From the NCBI RefSeq assembly GCF_012927245.1, contig NZ_JABBGE010000005.1, forward strand, positions 62,001-126,000: a stretch of 64,000 nucleotides of DNA, given 5' to 3'. Each line of letters opens with the position of its first letter. Position 1 is the first letter of the stretch. Position numbers and translations under genes: made by a program. Below, in pieces: positions 6,713 to 16,397 of the stretch. The notes beneath the pieces are model-generated. The model did no database searches. It had not been told where the DNA came from and was given only the letters and a program-made list of their open reading frames with translations. Origin of the DNA: Streptomyces sp. R302 (GTDB lineage: Bacteria > Actinomycetota > Actinomycetes > Streptomycetales > Streptomycetaceae).

Positions 6713-9700
6713 TGGCGATCACCGTCGGGTCCGTCGAGGTCGACATCGTCCCGAGCGCGCAGGGATTCCAGCAGCGCCTTCGGGCCGCCCTCGTCCCGCC
6801 GGCCAACCAGATCGGCCAGCAGGTCGGCCAGATCATCGGTCAGCGGATCTCCCTCCAGGTGGCCGACTCGGTCCAGGACGGCATCACCGCGGGTGGCCGC
6901 CAGGCCCGCCCGGCCGCCGCCCGCCAGGGATCCGACACCGCCGGCGCCTTCGCCCGCTCCATGCGCGCACGCCTGGAGCGGGCGTACCGCTCCATGCCGC
7001 GGCTCGACGTCCGCATCGACGACACCGGTGTCGACGCAGACCTCGCGCGCCTGCGGGCCCGGATGGAGACCCTGTCCAACCGGCGGATCGGCATCGACGT
7101 CGACACGGCGGCGGCCGCCGCCGAGATCGCCGACATCGAGGAGCGACTTCGCCGGATCGGCTCCGCCCACCCCGACGTCTCGGTCCGCGCCGACACCGCG
7201 GCCGCACGGGCCGCGCTCGCCGAGATCCGCCAGGAGATCGACCGCGTCAGCGTCGACCCTGCCCGCATCCGGGTCGAGACCGACGGGACCTTCGGCCAGC
7301 GGCTGCGCGCCGCTGTCCAGGCCGCCGAGGCGGCGCTCCCGAACATCAACATCGAGGCGGACAGCACGGCCGCCGAGGTCCAGATCGCGCGCCTGCGGGC
7401 CCAGCTCACGGCGCTGCGGGACGTCCGCGTCGGTGTCGACATCGACGCCACCACCGCCTCCACACAGATCGCCGCGATCCAGGCCCAGCTGCAGGCCCTG
7501 TCCGCGTCCGACGCCGACGTCGCCGTCCGCGTCGACGCCGGCGCCGCCACCGCACAGCTCGCCGCCGTCCAGGCCATGGTGTCCGCGCTCGACGGACGCG
7601 AGATCGACATCCGTGTCGACACCAGCGGTGCCACCTCCGCCCTCCTCCAGCTGGGCGTCGGCATCGGCGGCGTCGCCGCGCTACCCGCCATCCCGGCCAT
7701 CGCGGCCGGTATCGGCGCGATCGCCTCGGCCGCCTTCGTCGCGGCCGGAGCAGTCGCCGCGCTCGGCGCCGTCGCGGTGCCCGCCTTCATCGGCATCGCC
7801 AAGGCGCTCCAAGCCGAGAAGGCAGCCCAGGACGCCGCGACCAACGCCTCCCTGCGCGGCGGACAGGCTGCCGCGCAGGCCGCGAGCCAGGCCCAGGCCC
7901 GCGCCCTACAGATGGCCGGCGCGCAGCAAGCCCTCGCCACCGCCGAACGCAATGGGGCCAGGCAGATCGCCCAGGCACAGAACCAGGTCCGCCAGGCCCG
8001 CCGCGCCGTCACCGACGCCACCAAGCAGGCAGCCGAACAGCAGACCCGCGCCCTGCGCGCCATCGCGGACGCCGAGGACGCCCTCGTTCGCGCGCAGGAA
8101 GACGCCATCCGCGTACAGAAAGACCTCACCCGCGCGCAGCAGGACCTCACCCGCGCGCAGGAAGACCTCACCCGCGCCCGCAAGGAAGCGGCCGACCAGC
8201 TCGAGGACATGCAGACCCGGCTCGCTGGGGCCGAACTCTCCCAGCGCGACGCGACCCTCTCTGTCAAGGAGGCCGAGCTCGAGCTCCAGCAGGTCAAGAA
8301 CAAGGGCAGCAAGGCCACCGAACTCGAGGTCGCCCGTGCCCAGCTCGCCTACGACCAGGCTGTCCAGCGGCTGAAGGACCAGACGGCCGAAACCGAGGAG
8401 CTGCGGCAGAAGACCGCGGACGCAGCCAAGGCCGGCGTCGAAGGATCCGACACCGTCCGTGACGCGCAGGAGCGCCTCATGGACCAGCAGGAGCGGATCG
8501 CGGAACAGCGGGATCGCCTTGCGCAGGCCCAGGAGGACGTCCAGGACAAGACGGAGGCCGTCGCCGAGGCCCAGCAGGCTGCGGCGCGCGCCCAGGTCGA
8601 CTCCGCAGAGCAGGTGGCCCGGGCGCAGGAGCGGGTCGGGGAGGCAACGGAGAACGTCGCCGTCGCCCAGCAGGCTGCGGCGGACGCAGTCGCCTCGGCG
8701 CAGCGGCAGATCCAGTCGGCGTCCATCCAGACGGCCGGCAGCGTGGACCAGGCCGCCATCGCCCAGGCCAAGTACCGGCAGGCGCTGGCGGATCTTACCC
8801 CCGCGGCCCGAGACACGATGGACTCCTTCGTGTCACTGAAGGACGCCTTCGGCGAGTGGTCGAAGAGCCTGCAGCCGGCAGTCATGCCCATCTTCACGAG
8901 GGCGCTCGACGGTCTGAAGAACTCCCTTCCCGGGCTCACGCCGATCGTGCTCGCGGCGGCGGAGGGCATTGAACGCCTCCAGGACCGTGCCTCACGCGGC
9001 TTCGACAGCCCGTGGTGGAAATCGTTCAAGGCGGACTTCACCGACGCTGTGATCCCGGCGATCGAAGGGCTGGGCGCCGCGTTCGGGAACACTTTCGTGG
9101 GCATGGCCGGCGTCCTGCAGGCCTTCTTCCCGCACATGGACAGCATCTCCTCGCGGATGCAGTCCATCACCGACCGGTTCGCGAGCTGGGGCACCAGCCT
9201 CAAGGGCTCGCCCGCGTTCGAGCGCTTCCTGCAGTACGCCTCGCAGACAGGACCGACGGTCGCCGAGGCGATGGGAGACATCGGGGGCGGGCTCCTGTCC
9301 GTGGCCCAGGCCCTCAAGCCGCTTTCCGAGCCCCTCCTGCAGACCATCGGCACGCTCTTCCGCCTGCTGGGAGAGATCGCCGAGACACTGCCGTGGCTGA
9401 TCCAGACCTTCTACGCCTGGTGGATCATCACGAGGCTCTTCACCCTCGCGATGATCGCGTTCAACCTTGCACTCGCGGCGAACCCGATCACGCTCATTGT
9501 GCTCGCAGTTCTCGGACTGGTCGCAGCAATTGTCTACTGCTACCAGGAATTCCAGTGGTTCCGCGACATCGTCACGGCCGTCTGGCAGGGAATTCAGGCA
9601 GCCGCGATCTGGGCGTGGCAGAACGTACTCAAGCCGGTTTTCGACGGAATCGTACTCGCCCTCAAGACCGTCGGGGAATGGGCTGTTTGGCTGTGGGAAG

Positions 9701-11553
9701 TGATTCTCAAGCCGACATGGGACGCCATCGTTCTCGCAGCGCAGATCCTCATCACCGGAATCCTCACTCTCCTCGTCTTGCCGTTCGTATTGGCTTTCCA
9801 GCTCATAGCGACCTGGGCGACGTGGCTGTGGGAATCGATCCTCGAGCCGGTCTTCACGTCGATCGCTGACAAGGCGCGCTGGCTGTGGGAGGTTGTCCTC
9901 AAGCCGACCTGGGCGGCGATCAAGGCGGGCCTCAAGGGCCTGGGCGAACTGGCGGTCTGGGTCTGGAAGTACATGATCCAACCGGTCTTCACCATGATCG
10001 CGGACAAGGCACGCTGGCTCTGGATCAACATTCTCAAGCCGACCTGGGAAGCGACCAGGACCGGCCTGAGGGGCCTCGGCGACATCGTCATGTGGGTCTG
10101 GAAGAACGTCATTTCCCCAGTTTTCGGATGGATCGCCGACAAGGGCCGCTGGCTGTGGACCAAGGCCTTGAAGCCCGCCTTCGACGGGATGAAGGAGGGA
10201 ATCAAGGCGGTAGGTAAATCCTTCGAATCCGCCAGGGACTTCATTGCCAAGGCCTGGGGCAAGATCGCGGACATTGCGAAGAAGCCGGTGGCCTTCGTAG
10301 TCGACAAGATCTACAACGGGGCGATCGTGCCCACCTGGAATCTGATCGCCGGTGCATTCGGCGCCCCCAAGATCAGCAAGATGGAACTCAAGGGCTGGGC
10401 CACAGGTGGAGTCCTACCCGGCTACACCCCCGGCCGCGACGTCCACACCTTCCTCTCCCCGACCGGCGGTGGCCTCGAACTCTCCGGAGGAGAGGCCATC
10501 ATGCGCCCCGAATGGACCCGCGCCGTGGGCTCCGGATTCGTCAACTCCATGAACCAGATCGCACGTTCACGCGGCACCAACGGGGTCAAGGAAGCACTCG
10601 CCCCCGTCTTCGGAGGCAACCCCGACACCCCGACCGAGCCCCAGCGCTTCGCGAGCGGCGGCATCTTCTCCTGGATCGGCAACACCGCAGCCGGCGTCGG
10701 ATCCGCGGCTTGGAGCAAGGTCAAGGGCGTCGCCGACTGGATCACGGACAGCATCGGCGACAGCGCCCGCGCAGGCCTCAACACGGTTGTCGACCCCCTG
10801 CTGGCGTCCTTCCCCGGCGCCGACACCTCCTTCGGCCGCATGATCCGCCGCATTCCCCGCCGGATCGTCGACTCGATCTTCGGCTACTCCGACGAGGCAG
10901 ACAAGCGCGGAGCAGACACCATCGGCGGCCCCCGCATCCAAGCCGCCCTCAACTGGGCACGCACCCAGAACGGCCTGCCGTACCAGTGGGGCGGCAACGG
11001 GAACCCCTCCTGGGACTGCTCCGGATTCCTGTCCGCCATCGAATCCGTGATCCGCGGCGAAGCCCCCCACCGGCGATGGTCCACGATGGCCTTCAACGGG
11101 AAGACCGCCCCACCGGGATGGGTCCGCGGCGCCAACAGTCCCTTCACTATCGGGATCACCAACAGCGGCGTCGGCCACACCGCCGGCACCCTCGGCGGCG
11201 TCAACGTGGAGTCCCGCGGCGGCGACGGCGTGATCGTCGGTCCCCGCGCCCGCGGCAGCAACAGCATGCTGTTCACCGACGTGTACGGCTTCATGCCGGC
11301 CGCGTCCTACGACAGCGGCGGTTACCTCCAGCCCGGCATGAACTTGGCTTTCAACGGCACCGGCCGCCCGGAACCGGTCCTGACGGTCGGCCAGTTCGAC
11401 GCCCTCGCGCGCTCAGCACAGGGGCCCGGGCTCGGCGACCTCGAGCTCAACGTGTACATCGGCGACCAGCCAGTACGCGACATCGCCCGCGCCGAGGTCC
11501 GCACCGCCACCGGCGAGCTCATCCAGGTCCTCAACGCGGGAGGTGGACGCTGA
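6712..11553 (+). CDS. Tape measure protein with C-terminal NlpC/P60-like domain
   Basis: A 1613-residue tape measure that sets tail length and probably assists DNA entry. GTG start within an AGGAGAGGGGG region. Residues 1-310 contain about five degenerate repeats of roughly 50 residues (IDVDTAAAAAEIADIEERL type); 315-365 is an Ala/Gly-rich hydrophobic stretch; 390-680 is Gln/Ala/Arg coiled coil; about 900-960 holds membrane-like segments; 960-1165 carries Trp-rich repeats of about 45-50 residues (ARWLW...LKPTW). The C terminus has YQWGGNGNPSWDCSGF with C1436 and GVGHTAG with H1489, the pattern of an NlpC/P60 cysteine peptidase, so a tail-tip wall hydrolase is likely. The following tail gene overlaps the stop by one base. 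Confidence 0.88.
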   Translation: MAITVGSVEVDIVPSAQGFQQRLRAALVPPANQIGQQVGQIIGQRISLQVADSVQDGITAGGRQARPAAARQGSDTAGAFARSMRARLERAYRSMPRLDVRIDDTGVDADLARLRARMETLSNRRIGIDVDTAAAAAEIADIEERLRRIGSAHPDVSVRADTAAARAALAEIRQEIDRVSVDPARIRVETDGTFGQRLRAAVQAAEAALPNINIEADSTAAEVQIARLRAQLTALRDVRVGVDIDATTASTQIAAIQAQLQALSASDADVAVRVDAGAATAQLAAVQAMVSALDGREIDIRVDTSGATSALLQLGVGIGGVAALPAIPAIAAGIGAIASAAFVAAGAVAALGAVAVPAFIGIAKALQAEKAAQDAATNASLRGGQAAAQAASQAQARALQMAGAQQALATAERNGARQIAQAQNQVRQARRAVTDATKQAAEQQTRALRAIADAEDALVRAQEDAIRVQKDLTRAQQDLTRAQEDLTRARKEAADQLEDMQTRLAGAELSQRDATLSVKEAELELQQVKNKGSKATELEVARAQLAYDQAVQRLKDQTAETEELRQKTADAAKAGVEGSDTVRDAQERLMDQQERIAEQRDRLAQAQEDVQDKTEAVAEAQQAAARAQVDSAEQVARAQERVGEATENVAVAQQAAADAVASAQRQIQSASIQTAGSVDQAAIAQAKYRQALADLTPAARDTMDSFVSLKDAFGEWSKSLQPAVMPIFTRALDGLKNSLPGLTPIVLAAAEGIERLQDRASRGFDSPWWKSFKADFTDAVIPAIEGLGAAFGNTFVGMAGVLQAFFPHMDSISSRMQSITDRFASWGTSLKGSPAFERFLQYASQTGPTVAEAMGDIGGGLLSVAQALKPLSEPLLQTIGTLFRLLGEIAETLPWLIQTFYAWWIITRLFTLAMIAFNLALAANPITLIVLAVLGLVAAIVYCYQEFQWFRDIVTAVWQGIQAAAIWAWQNVLKPVFDGIVLALKTVGEWAVWLWEVILKPTWDAIVLAAQILITGILTLLVLPFVLAFQLIATWATWLWESILEPVFTSIADKARWLWEVVLKPTWAAIKAGLKGLGELAVWVWKYMIQPVFTMIADKARWLWINILKPTWEATRTGLRGLGDIVMWVWKNVISPVFGWIADKGRWLWTKALKPAFDGMKEGIKAVGKSFESARDFIAKAWGKIADIAKKPVAFVVDKIYNGAIVPTWNLIAGAFGAPKISKMELKGWATGGVLPGYTPGRDVHTFLSPTGGGLELSGGEAIMRPEWTRAVGSGFVNSMNQIARSRGTNGVKEALAPVFGGNPDTPTEPQRFASGGIFSWIGNTAAGVGSAAWSKVKGVADWITDSIGDSARAGLNTVVDPLLASFPGADTSFGRMIRRIPRRIVDSIFGYSDEADKRGADTIGGPRIQAALNWARTQNGLPYQWGGNGNPSWDCSGFLSAIESVIRGEAPHRRWSTMAFNGKTAPPGWVRGANSPFTIGITNSGVGHTAGTLGGVNVESRGGDGVIVGPRARGSNSMLFTDVYGFMPAASYDSGGYLQPGMNLAFNGTGRPEPVLTVGQFDALARSAQGPGLGDLELNVYIGDQPVRDIARAEVRTATGELIQVLNAGGGR

Positions 11554-13781
11554 TGGCCATCCCGGGCAACTTCCTGTCGCTCGCGACATCGACTCTCGAG
11601 CCGAATGTGACCGGCTGGACGCCGCTGCTCAACTGCACGATCAGCAGGGCGACCGGCGGCACCGCATCCGACGGCTGCCTGCAGGTGAGGTCGGTCGCCG
11701 GCGGCGAGATGCGATGCCGGACATCCGCCAACTACGCGGTCCTCCCCGGTGTGGAGTATCTCGTCCTGGCGGACGCCTCCGGCGCCACCGTCCCCGAACG
11801 CATCGGGATCCGCTGGCTCACCTCGGCCTCCACCGAGATCAGCATCACCTGGTCGCTCACCACCGCGACGGCGTCCGCGGCGTGGCACCGCATTGCTGTC
11901 GCCGGCTACGCCCCGGTGGACGCCGCCTTCGCCCAAGTCGTCGTCAGCTCCACACCGGCCGCCGGCGCTGTGAACAGCCTCTTCGACAACTTGTACTTGG
12001 GGCTGCCCCAGAGGACGACGGGCAACCTGCTGTCCGCGAACGCCGAGACCCACGAGAGGGCCGCGAACTGGGAGTACACCGCCGGCACCAACAGCACCAT
12101 CACGCGGGCCGTCCCCATGGTGAACTGGCCGGCCACGTTCTACCTGGCCGGCGGACACGTCGCCGCGATGACCGTGACCGCGAACGGAGACGCGGACTTC
12201 CGCTGCACCGAGACACCGGTCGTCACCCCGGGCACCGAGTACGAGGCGTACGGCTACCTGCAGCCTCCGACGTCCGGGACCGCCGCCTGGATCGAACTCC
12301 GCTTCTTCGACGGGGTGGGCGCGCAGATCCAGGCCACTCGCGCCGTGCTTTCAGCACCGGGCACGGGCTGGTACCGGCAGCGGGTCTCCGCCATCGCCCC
12401 GACCGGCGCCGAGACAGCCGGACTCGCGTTCGGACTGGCGGGCGCCACAGCCGGACAGATCATGCGCCTGGACACCGTCGTGATCCTGGCTGCCTCCCGG
12501 CCCCAAGCAGGCAGCATTGTCCCCCTCAGCGACGCCGACTTCGAGTTCGGAATCGGCTCGTGGACGACAGTGTCGGGTGCCGCCACGCTCAGCCGCACAA
12601 CCCCCTGGGGTACAGCCGCCCGCCGAGGCTCCTACTCCATGACGGTGAGCTCGGCCACGGCCACCGCCTCTGTCATCCGGACCGGCCAGTACACCCTCGC
12701 GACGACCGACACCCACCGCGCGGTGATCGAGGTACTCGTAGGTGCCGGGGGATGGACCGTGGCCACCGGGGTCCGCTTTTACGACGACGTCGGCACCGAG
12801 ATCTCCTCCAGCTCCTCGTCGACGATTCCGATCCCTGGGGCGGGCTGGTGGTTCATCGCGTCCACCTCGGACCCGCCCCCCAACGCGGTGAAGGTCGCCC
12901 TCGAGTACACCGTCACCGCGACGGCTCCCTCGTCCACGCTGCGCGTCGACCAGGTCAGCTACTTCCCGGCGCTGCCGCTCTTCGAAGCGAACCCGAAGGA
13001 GGAGACCGCCTCGGTCGATCTCGTTGTCCGCGAACTCGAGGTCGGCAATGAGTTGAGCCTGTGGCGTACGACACCAACCGGGGAACGCACCTTTGTCCGC
13101 GGTCCTGACGGCCTCATCGACCGGACGCTCATCACGGACACCCAGTTCCTCGTCCAGGACTACGAAGCGCCACTCGGCGTCCTGATCAGCTATACCCACG
13201 AGACGTACGAGGTCGGAACTACCGCACCGGACCGCTTCAGCGTTCAGACCGCGACGATTCCGGCCGGCGACCCCAACTTCAGCTGGCTGAAGGATCCGAG
13301 CTCACCCCAGCGGAACCTGCGCGTCCTGACCGAGAAGGCACCGGACTGGCAGCGGAGCGTCGTACAGGGCGAGCACCGTGTCCGTGGCCGACGCAACTCC
13401 ATCATCTTCAGCGACGTCCGAGGAGGGCTGGAAGGCGAACTCCGGATCTGGACCCGGTCCGATGACGAGCGCAAGAGTCTGCACTGGCTCCTCGACCCGG
13501 GCCGGATCCTGCTGTGGCAGGCCGTACCCGGCATGGGCATCGACGACGTATACGTGGCCGTAGGGCAAGTGGTCGAAGGCCGCACCGTACCGCAGGCCCA
13601 GGAACTCTGGAGGTCCTGGACGCTGCCCCTACGACAGGTCGACATGCCTGCAGCACTCGGTGTCGCCGGGTCGGCAGACCGCACATGGCAGGACATCCTC
13701 TCCGAGCACGCCACCTGGGGCGACGTCCTCGCCCGCTTCGAGACATGGGAAGACGTCTTCCTCAACCGGCCGAAGGGGTGA
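11553..13781 (+). CDS. Minor tail protein with three carbohydrate-binding-like N-terminal modules
   Basis: A 742-residue tail protein directly after the tape measure, the slot of distal tail components. ATG 11553 follows GGGAGGTGG and overlaps the tape measure stop. Three successive segments (about residues 1-150, 150-315 and 315-480) repeat the jelly-roll pattern of galactose-binding/CBM-like domains: NLLSANAETHERAANWEY, GWYRQRVSAIAPTGAETAG, FEFGIGSWTTVSGAATLSR. The C-terminal 260 residues (VVRELEVGNELSLWRTTPTG to the end) look like a distal tail/baseplate core. It may bind cell wall polysaccharide. Domain naming is by pattern only; the phage tail role is firm. Confidence 0.75.
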   Translation: MAIPGNFLSLATSTLEPNVTGWTPLLNCTISRATGGTASDGCLQVRSVAGGEMRCRTSANYAVLPGVEYLVLADASGATVPERIGIRWLTSASTEISITWSLTTATASAAWHRIAVAGYAPVDAAFAQVVVSSTPAAGAVNSLFDNLYLGLPQRTTGNLLSANAETHERAANWEYTAGTNSTITRAVPMVNWPATFYLAGGHVAAMTVTANGDADFRCTETPVVTPGTEYEAYGYLQPPTSGTAAWIELRFFDGVGAQIQATRAVLSAPGTGWYRQRVSAIAPTGAETAGLAFGLAGATAGQIMRLDTVVILAASRPQAGSIVPLSDADFEFGIGSWTTVSGAATLSRTTPWGTAARRGSYSMTVSSATATASVIRTGQYTLATTDTHRAVIEVLVGAGGWTVATGVRFYDDVGTEISSSSSSTIPIPGAGWWFIASTSDPPPNAVKVALEYTVTATAPSSTLRVDQVSYFPALPLFEANPKEETASVDLVVRELEVGNELSLWRTTPTGERTFVRGPDGLIDRTLITDTQFLVQDYEAPLGVLISYTHETYEVGTTAPDRFSVQTATIPAGDPNFSWLKDPSSPQRNLRVLTEKAPDWQRSVVQGEHRVRGRRNSIIFSDVRGGLEGELRIWTRSDDERKSLHWLLDPGRILLWQAVPGMGIDDVYVAVGQVVEGRTVPQAQELWRSWTLPLRQVDMPAALGVAGSADRTWQDILSEHATWGDVLARFETWEDVFLNRPKG

Positions 13782-13787
13782 CCGCGT

Positions 13788-14882
13788 GTGTACCCCGTAA
13801 GCGACCGGTTCCTGTCTGCTCTGGTGGAATCCCACACGCCGGTCACCGAAGTGGTTCTCTACCGAACAGACGACGTTGTCGAGCACCTGGAGCACACCGG
13901 CGGATCCGTCACCGTTGACCGATCCTCAGCGGTCCGCCGAACCTGCACGGTCACCCTGGCCGACCCCAGCCTCATCCCACGTACGGACACCGAGCGGCTC
14001 AGCGTCTACGGAGCCCGCCTCAGAATCTCCCGCGGCGTCGACTTCGGAGACGGAAGCCAGGAGCTGGTACCCCTGGGTATCTTCCGGGTGGACGAGATCG
14101 GCGGAGACATCGACGAGGGGCCGGTAACTCTCAACGGCAAGTCCCTCGAAGCAGCCGTCGCTGACGACAAGTTCCGGACGCCATGGAGGGCAACGGGCAC
14201 CGCAGTCAGCGCCGTCACCGCCTTGATCCACCGGACGCTCCCCGACGCGGCCATCGATAGCAGCGCCGCAGCCGACGCCGCCATCGGGCCCCGCACTTGG
14301 GACATCGAGGGAGACCCGTGGCAGGCGATCACTGAAATCGCGGCCGCCATCGGCTGCGACGTCTCCACCGACCCCGACGGGGTTTTCGTCATCGCCCCAC
14401 TGCCTGATCTCTTGAGCGTCACCCCGGTGTGGACGATCGCTGCGGGGGACGGTGGTGCGCTCGTGCAGGCCGAGCGCACCGTGACCGCGGACGGAGTGTT
14501 CAACGGCGTGCTGGCCCGAGGCGAGAACGTCGAAGCGGCGGCGGCGCCGGTCAGCGCGCTCGTTGTCGACGACGATCCGGGGTCGCCCACCTATTGGTCC
14601 GGGCCATTCGGCCACCGGCCAACCTTCTATTCCTCATCGACCCTCACCACCACAGGCGCCTGCACAGCCGCCGCAACGCTGAAGCTGCGGGCCGCTAAGG
14701 CGCCCAACTCGTCGGCGAACATCTCCTCCCTGCCCAATCCCGCACTCGCCCCCGGCGACGTGATCCGTGTGGTCTATGCGGACGGCACAGCCGAGCTGCA
14801 CCAGATCGCTTCCTTCCCCGTCCCGCTGGACGTTACCGGCGACATGACCTTGCAGACCATCAGTGGAAAGGAGGGCGCGTGA
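13788..14882 (+). CDS. Phage tail protein, DUF5047-like
   Basis: A 364-residue protein of the type annotated as DUF5047 in Streptomyces phages and prophages (MYPVSDRFLSALVESHTPVT, VDRSSAVRRTCTVTLADPS, LVPLGIFRVDEIGGD). This family sits between the distal tail protein and the fibre genes and probably forms part of the baseplate hub. GTG 13788 is 6 bases after the previous stop, with GAAGGGG upstream. The end overlaps the next gene by 4 bases (GTGA). Confidence 0.75.
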   Translation: MYPVSDRFLSALVESHTPVTEVVLYRTDDVVEHLEHTGGSVTVDRSSAVRRTCTVTLADPSLIPRTDTERLSVYGARLRISRGVDFGDGSQELVPLGIFRVDEIGGDIDEGPVTLNGKSLEAAVADDKFRTPWRATGTAVSAVTALIHRTLPDAAIDSSAAADAAIGPRTWDIEGDPWQAITEIAAAIGCDVSTDPDGVFVIAPLPDLLSVTPVWTIAAGDGGALVQAERTVTADGVFNGVLARGENVEAAAAPVSALVVDDDPGSPTYWSGPFGHRPTFYSSSTLTTTGACTAAATLKLRAAKAPNSSANISSLPNPALAPGDVIRVVYADGTAELHQIASFPVPLDVTGDMTLQTISGKEGA

Positions 14883-15484
14883 GTTCACTGACCCGGGACC
14901 TGGCCGCAGCACTACGGCGGTCAGCGGTCACCGCCGGCGCCGACGAGCCATCCGTGCGGGGCAGCGACTGGCGGCTCGCCACCGTGGCCACCGTGGGGAC
15001 AAACGGCACGGTCACCACCGCCGACGGCATCATCGCCCGCCGCCTCCAGTCCTACACCGGCCCCGCCGTCGACGACCTGATCGTCATCACCCGCTCCTCG
15101 GCCGGCTCCTGGCTCGCCGCGGGCAAACTCGAAAGCGGCAACGACAGCTGGACCGCGCTGACACTCGCCGCAGGCTGGGCGCCGCAGGGCAACTACTACG
15201 TGCCCGCCTACCGGCTCTATAGCGACGGGACCGCTGGCCTGTCCGGCATGGCCGTCCTCTCCGGCGCACTCGCGAGCGGCACCGTGGTCACCACCCTGCC
15301 TACCGTCGCCCGGCCTGCGGCACAGGTCCGCTTCACCGCGCAGGTCGCAATCGGATTCTTCGGCGTGATGACGATCCTGACCAACGGCCAGGTCCAGCTC
15401 GGAGACTTCTCCGGCACGCTTTCGCCCACCGGCAACAAATGGGCCCAATTCGATGTCGCCGCGCGGTACCGGCGCCTGACCTGA
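14879..15484 (+). CDS. Minor tail protein
   Basis: A 201-residue protein with a short helical N terminus (SSLTRDLAAALRRSAVTAGAD) followed by an OB-like beta barrel (WRLATVATVGTNGTVTTADG, DDLIVITRSSAGSWLAAGKL), then a beta-rich C-terminal half. Such proteins form baseplate wedges or fibre adaptors in actinophages. GTG start coupled by GTGA overlap to the DUF5047-like gene. Exact role not determined. Confidence 0.65.
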   Translation: MSSLTRDLAAALRRSAVTAGADEPSVRGSDWRLATVATVGTNGTVTTADGIIARRLQSYTGPAVDDLIVITRSSAGSWLAAGKLESGNDSWTALTLAAGWAPQGNYYVPAYRLYSDGTAGLSGMAVLSGALASGTVVTTLPTVARPAAQVRFTAQVAIGFFGVMTILTNGQVQLGDFSGTLSPTGNKWAQFDVAARYRRLT

Positions 15485-15494
15485 GAGGACCCCG

Positions 15495-16136
15495 ATGCCC
15501 ACCGACAGCTCAGGCCAGTCGATCACCCTGCCCGCGCTCACCGACCCTCCCAACATCACTACACTCGCCGTGGCCATGCAGTCCATCCTCGACCGCGCCG
15601 TACCCCGCTTCGCGTCGGCCGCGGCCCGCGCGGCGACACTCACCTCGCCGGCCGAGGGCATGATGTCATGGCTCCAGGACGTCAACAGGCTCGACGTTTA
15701 CACCGGCTCCGCATGGTCGCCGGTCCTCGCCGGAGGTGCCTGGCAGTCCTACAACCCCGCGTGGACCGCGTCCGTCGCGAACCCCACGCTGGGAAACGGG
15801 AGCATCGCCGGCGAGTACTCGCGGGTCGGAGACCAGGTCACCTTCAGTGCGAAGATCACCACGGGTAGCAGCACCACCTACGGATCCGGCCCCTGGTCGA
15901 TCTCCCTACCGGTCCAGGCCGCCGTCACCGTCGACATGATCGGCAACGTGATGGTCGGCGACGCGACCGGGACGTCGCTGTACAGCATGGGCGCCGCCTA
16001 CATTCCCGCCGGCGGCCAGACTGCCAGCCTCTACGCAGGCGGCCTCCATGATGGTGCGCTCATCAGCGCCACCTTCCCCCAAAGCTGGGCCGCCGGTGAC
16101 CGCCTCTGGGTCTCCGGCACCTACCGGGCCCTGTAG
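15495..16136 (+). CDS. Tail fibre or receptor-binding protein
   Basis: A 213-residue protein in the fibre position, last of the tail genes. ATG 15495 follows GAGAGGA. Residues 1-60 are a helical attachment segment (LAVAMQSILDRAVPRFASAA), followed by a short spacer and a glycine/serine-rich beta tip (AWTASVANPTLGNGSIAGEY, VSGTYRAL at the end), the pattern of small fibre tips in Streptomyces phages. It probably contacts the host surface. Confidence 0.65.
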   Translation: MPTDSSGQSITLPALTDPPNITTLAVAMQSILDRAVPRFASAAARAATLTSPAEGMMSWLQDVNRLDVYTGSAWSPVLAGGAWQSYNPAWTASVANPTLGNGSIAGEYSRVGDQVTFSAKITTGSSTTYGSGPWSISLPVQAAVTVDMIGNVMVGDATGTSLYSMGAAYIPAGGQTASLYAGGLHDGALISATFPQSWAAGDRLWVSGTYRAL

Positions 16137-16166
16137 CCCCCGTACGACACGGCAGCACCACCCGCC

Positions 16167-16192
16167 AGCCCCGAGCCGACCCGGCCGGGGTT
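16167..16192 (+). terminator. Hairpin between fibre and lysis modules
   Basis: An 11-pair stem with one bulged A: AGCCCCG-(A)-GCCG, loop ACC, CGGC-CGGGGTT, in the 78-base gap after the fibre gene. A probable terminator or attenuator separating the tail and lysis parts of the late operon. Confidence 0.5.
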
Positions 16193-16214
16193 CATTCATG
16201 CCCTGGAGACCCCC

Positions 16215-16397
16215 ATGGCCAGAAGCGCCGAAGAGATTGCCCAGCAGTTCCACGAGGCCTACGAGGACCTCGCCCCGAGCCACGGCTACGAGACCCGCGA
16301 AGCGTCCCGGAAGCCGTGGCCAGAGGTCCCCGAGGCCAACCGGAGCCTCATGGTCGCCGTCATAGACCGACTCCTCTCCGAAGGAGTGATCAGCTGA
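16215..16397 (+). CDS. Small conserved phage protein, function unknown
   Basis: A 60-residue acidic, helical protein (MARSAEEIAQQFHEAYEDLA, then REASRKPWPEVPEANRSLM). Proteins of this size with a central W-P-E-V-P-E-N/A-R motif are frequent in actinophages, often beside lysis or tail genes. ATG 16215 follows GGAG; its stop overlaps the amidase start by one base, so the two are co-translated. No function can be assigned. Confidence 0.65.
   Translation: MARSAEEIAQQFHEAYEDLAPSHGYETREASRKPWPEVPEANRSLMVAVIDRLLSEGVIS

Noticed and set aside
6712..8374. Long alternative-frame ORFs over the tape measure gene
   Set aside because: They are Arg/Pro/Ser-rich shadows produced by high GC; the tape measure frame has the expected codon bias and motifs.
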